Source: Roseomonas sp.
Lineage (GTDB): Bacteria; Pseudomonadota; Alphaproteobacteria; Acetobacterales; Acetobacteraceae
Assembly: GCA_020249415.1 (NCBI GenBank)
Contig: JADCFR010000056.1
Location: forward strand, 1 to 6,508
Direction: 5' to 3'
DNA: 6,508 nt
Below are positions 6,302-6,508 of this stretch, one piece after another (the stretch's first letter is position 1; every line of letters starts with the position of its first letter). Made by a program: the position numbers and the translations under genes. The notes under the pieces were generated by a model. The model saw nothing but the letters and a program-made list of their open reading frames with translations, searched no databases and was not told where the DNA came from.

Positions 6302-6508
6302 GCGGCATTACTTTCTGGTTCATCGAAGCTCTTCATTTTGCCTGGGTTGAACAGGCCGAGCGGATCAACGCGGCGCTTGAAACCAAGCTGATCGCCCGGC
6401 ACGCGGCGATAGCCGGAGCCTTCTTCAATCGTCATGACATGCGGATTGGCAATGCCCGCGCCCGCAGCTTCAAAGCCGGCCATGATTTCGGCAAGCCGCG
6501 CATCATCC
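6298..6508 (-). CDS. FAD-binding oxidoreductase, C-terminal end only (cut by the window edge)
   Basis: Only the last 69 complete codons are present; the frame is open to the right edge with no stop, so the gene starts outside the window. The fragment begins DDARLAEI, carries ANPHVMTIEEG and QLGFKRRVDPLGLFNPGKM, and ends ESNAA before a TGA. Aligned by eye with the C-terminus of the next gene (EERLAEI, FNPHAFSLEEG, QLAFKKEADPLGLLNPGKM), about half of some 64 positions are identical, so the two are paralogues. The ATG at 6483 is an internal methionine and not the start, because the similarity extends upstream of it. The two genes overlap by four bases, so they are probably co-translated and may form a heteromeric enzyme, which is inference. 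Confidence 0.85.
   Translation of the reverse strand, partial: DDARLAEIMAGFEAAGAGIANPHVMTIEEGSGYRRVPGDQLGFKRRVDPLGLFNPGKMKSFDEPESNAA

Overview
The window is GC-rich, densely packed bacterial DNA with overlapping genes and protein families typical of Alphaproteobacteria. A soil or aquatic member of Rhodospirillales/Acetobacteraceae or Rhizobiales would fit, but this is a guess from style because there is no rRNA or other marker gene. Two gene groups point towards each other and meet tail to tail near position 4260.

Plus strand: positions 1-264 are a leader with no convincing gene. It holds a full match to the sigma-54 (RpoN) -24/-12 promoter consensus at 189-204 and a good Shine-Dalgarno site just before the first gene. 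Four genes follow, each overlapping the next by 4-8 bases: a periplasmic NMT1/THI5-type substrate-binding protein with a twin-arginine-like signal (265-1284), an ABC ATPase (1281-2066), an ABC permease (2059-2892) and a cytosine-deaminase-like amidohydrolase (2889-4232). Read together, this is an uptake-and-hydrolysis operon. A small molecule, probably an amino-substituted pyrimidine or similar N-heterocycle, is imported by the ABC system and attacked in the cytoplasm by the amidohydrolase, which may release ammonia. A sigma-54 promoter suits a nitrogen-scavenging role. The amidohydrolase keeps its metal and proton-shuttle residues but differs from E. coli CodA at substrate-contact positions, so its substrate is open.

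Positions 4233-4288 separate the two groups and hold a perfect 20-base palindrome nested inside a second pair of 8-base arms, a candidate shared (bidirectional) terminator.

Minus strand, read from the right edge: the C-terminal end of one FAD-binding oxidoreductase (6298-6508, cut by the window edge), a complete paralogue overlapping it by four bases (4880-6301), and nine bases later a flavodoxin-fold NAD(P)H-quinone-oxidoreductase-like gene (4289-4870). That last gene has an in-frame TAG at codon 33, inside otherwise well-conserved sequence, so it looks like a recent pseudogene unless the base is a sequencing error or the stop is read through. The promoter of this group lies outside the window.

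I see no mobile element, CRISPR array, tRNA or rRNA, and no clear sign of an entirely new system. The most notable points are the sigma-54 promoter, the amber-interrupted flavodoxin gene and the altered deaminase pocket.
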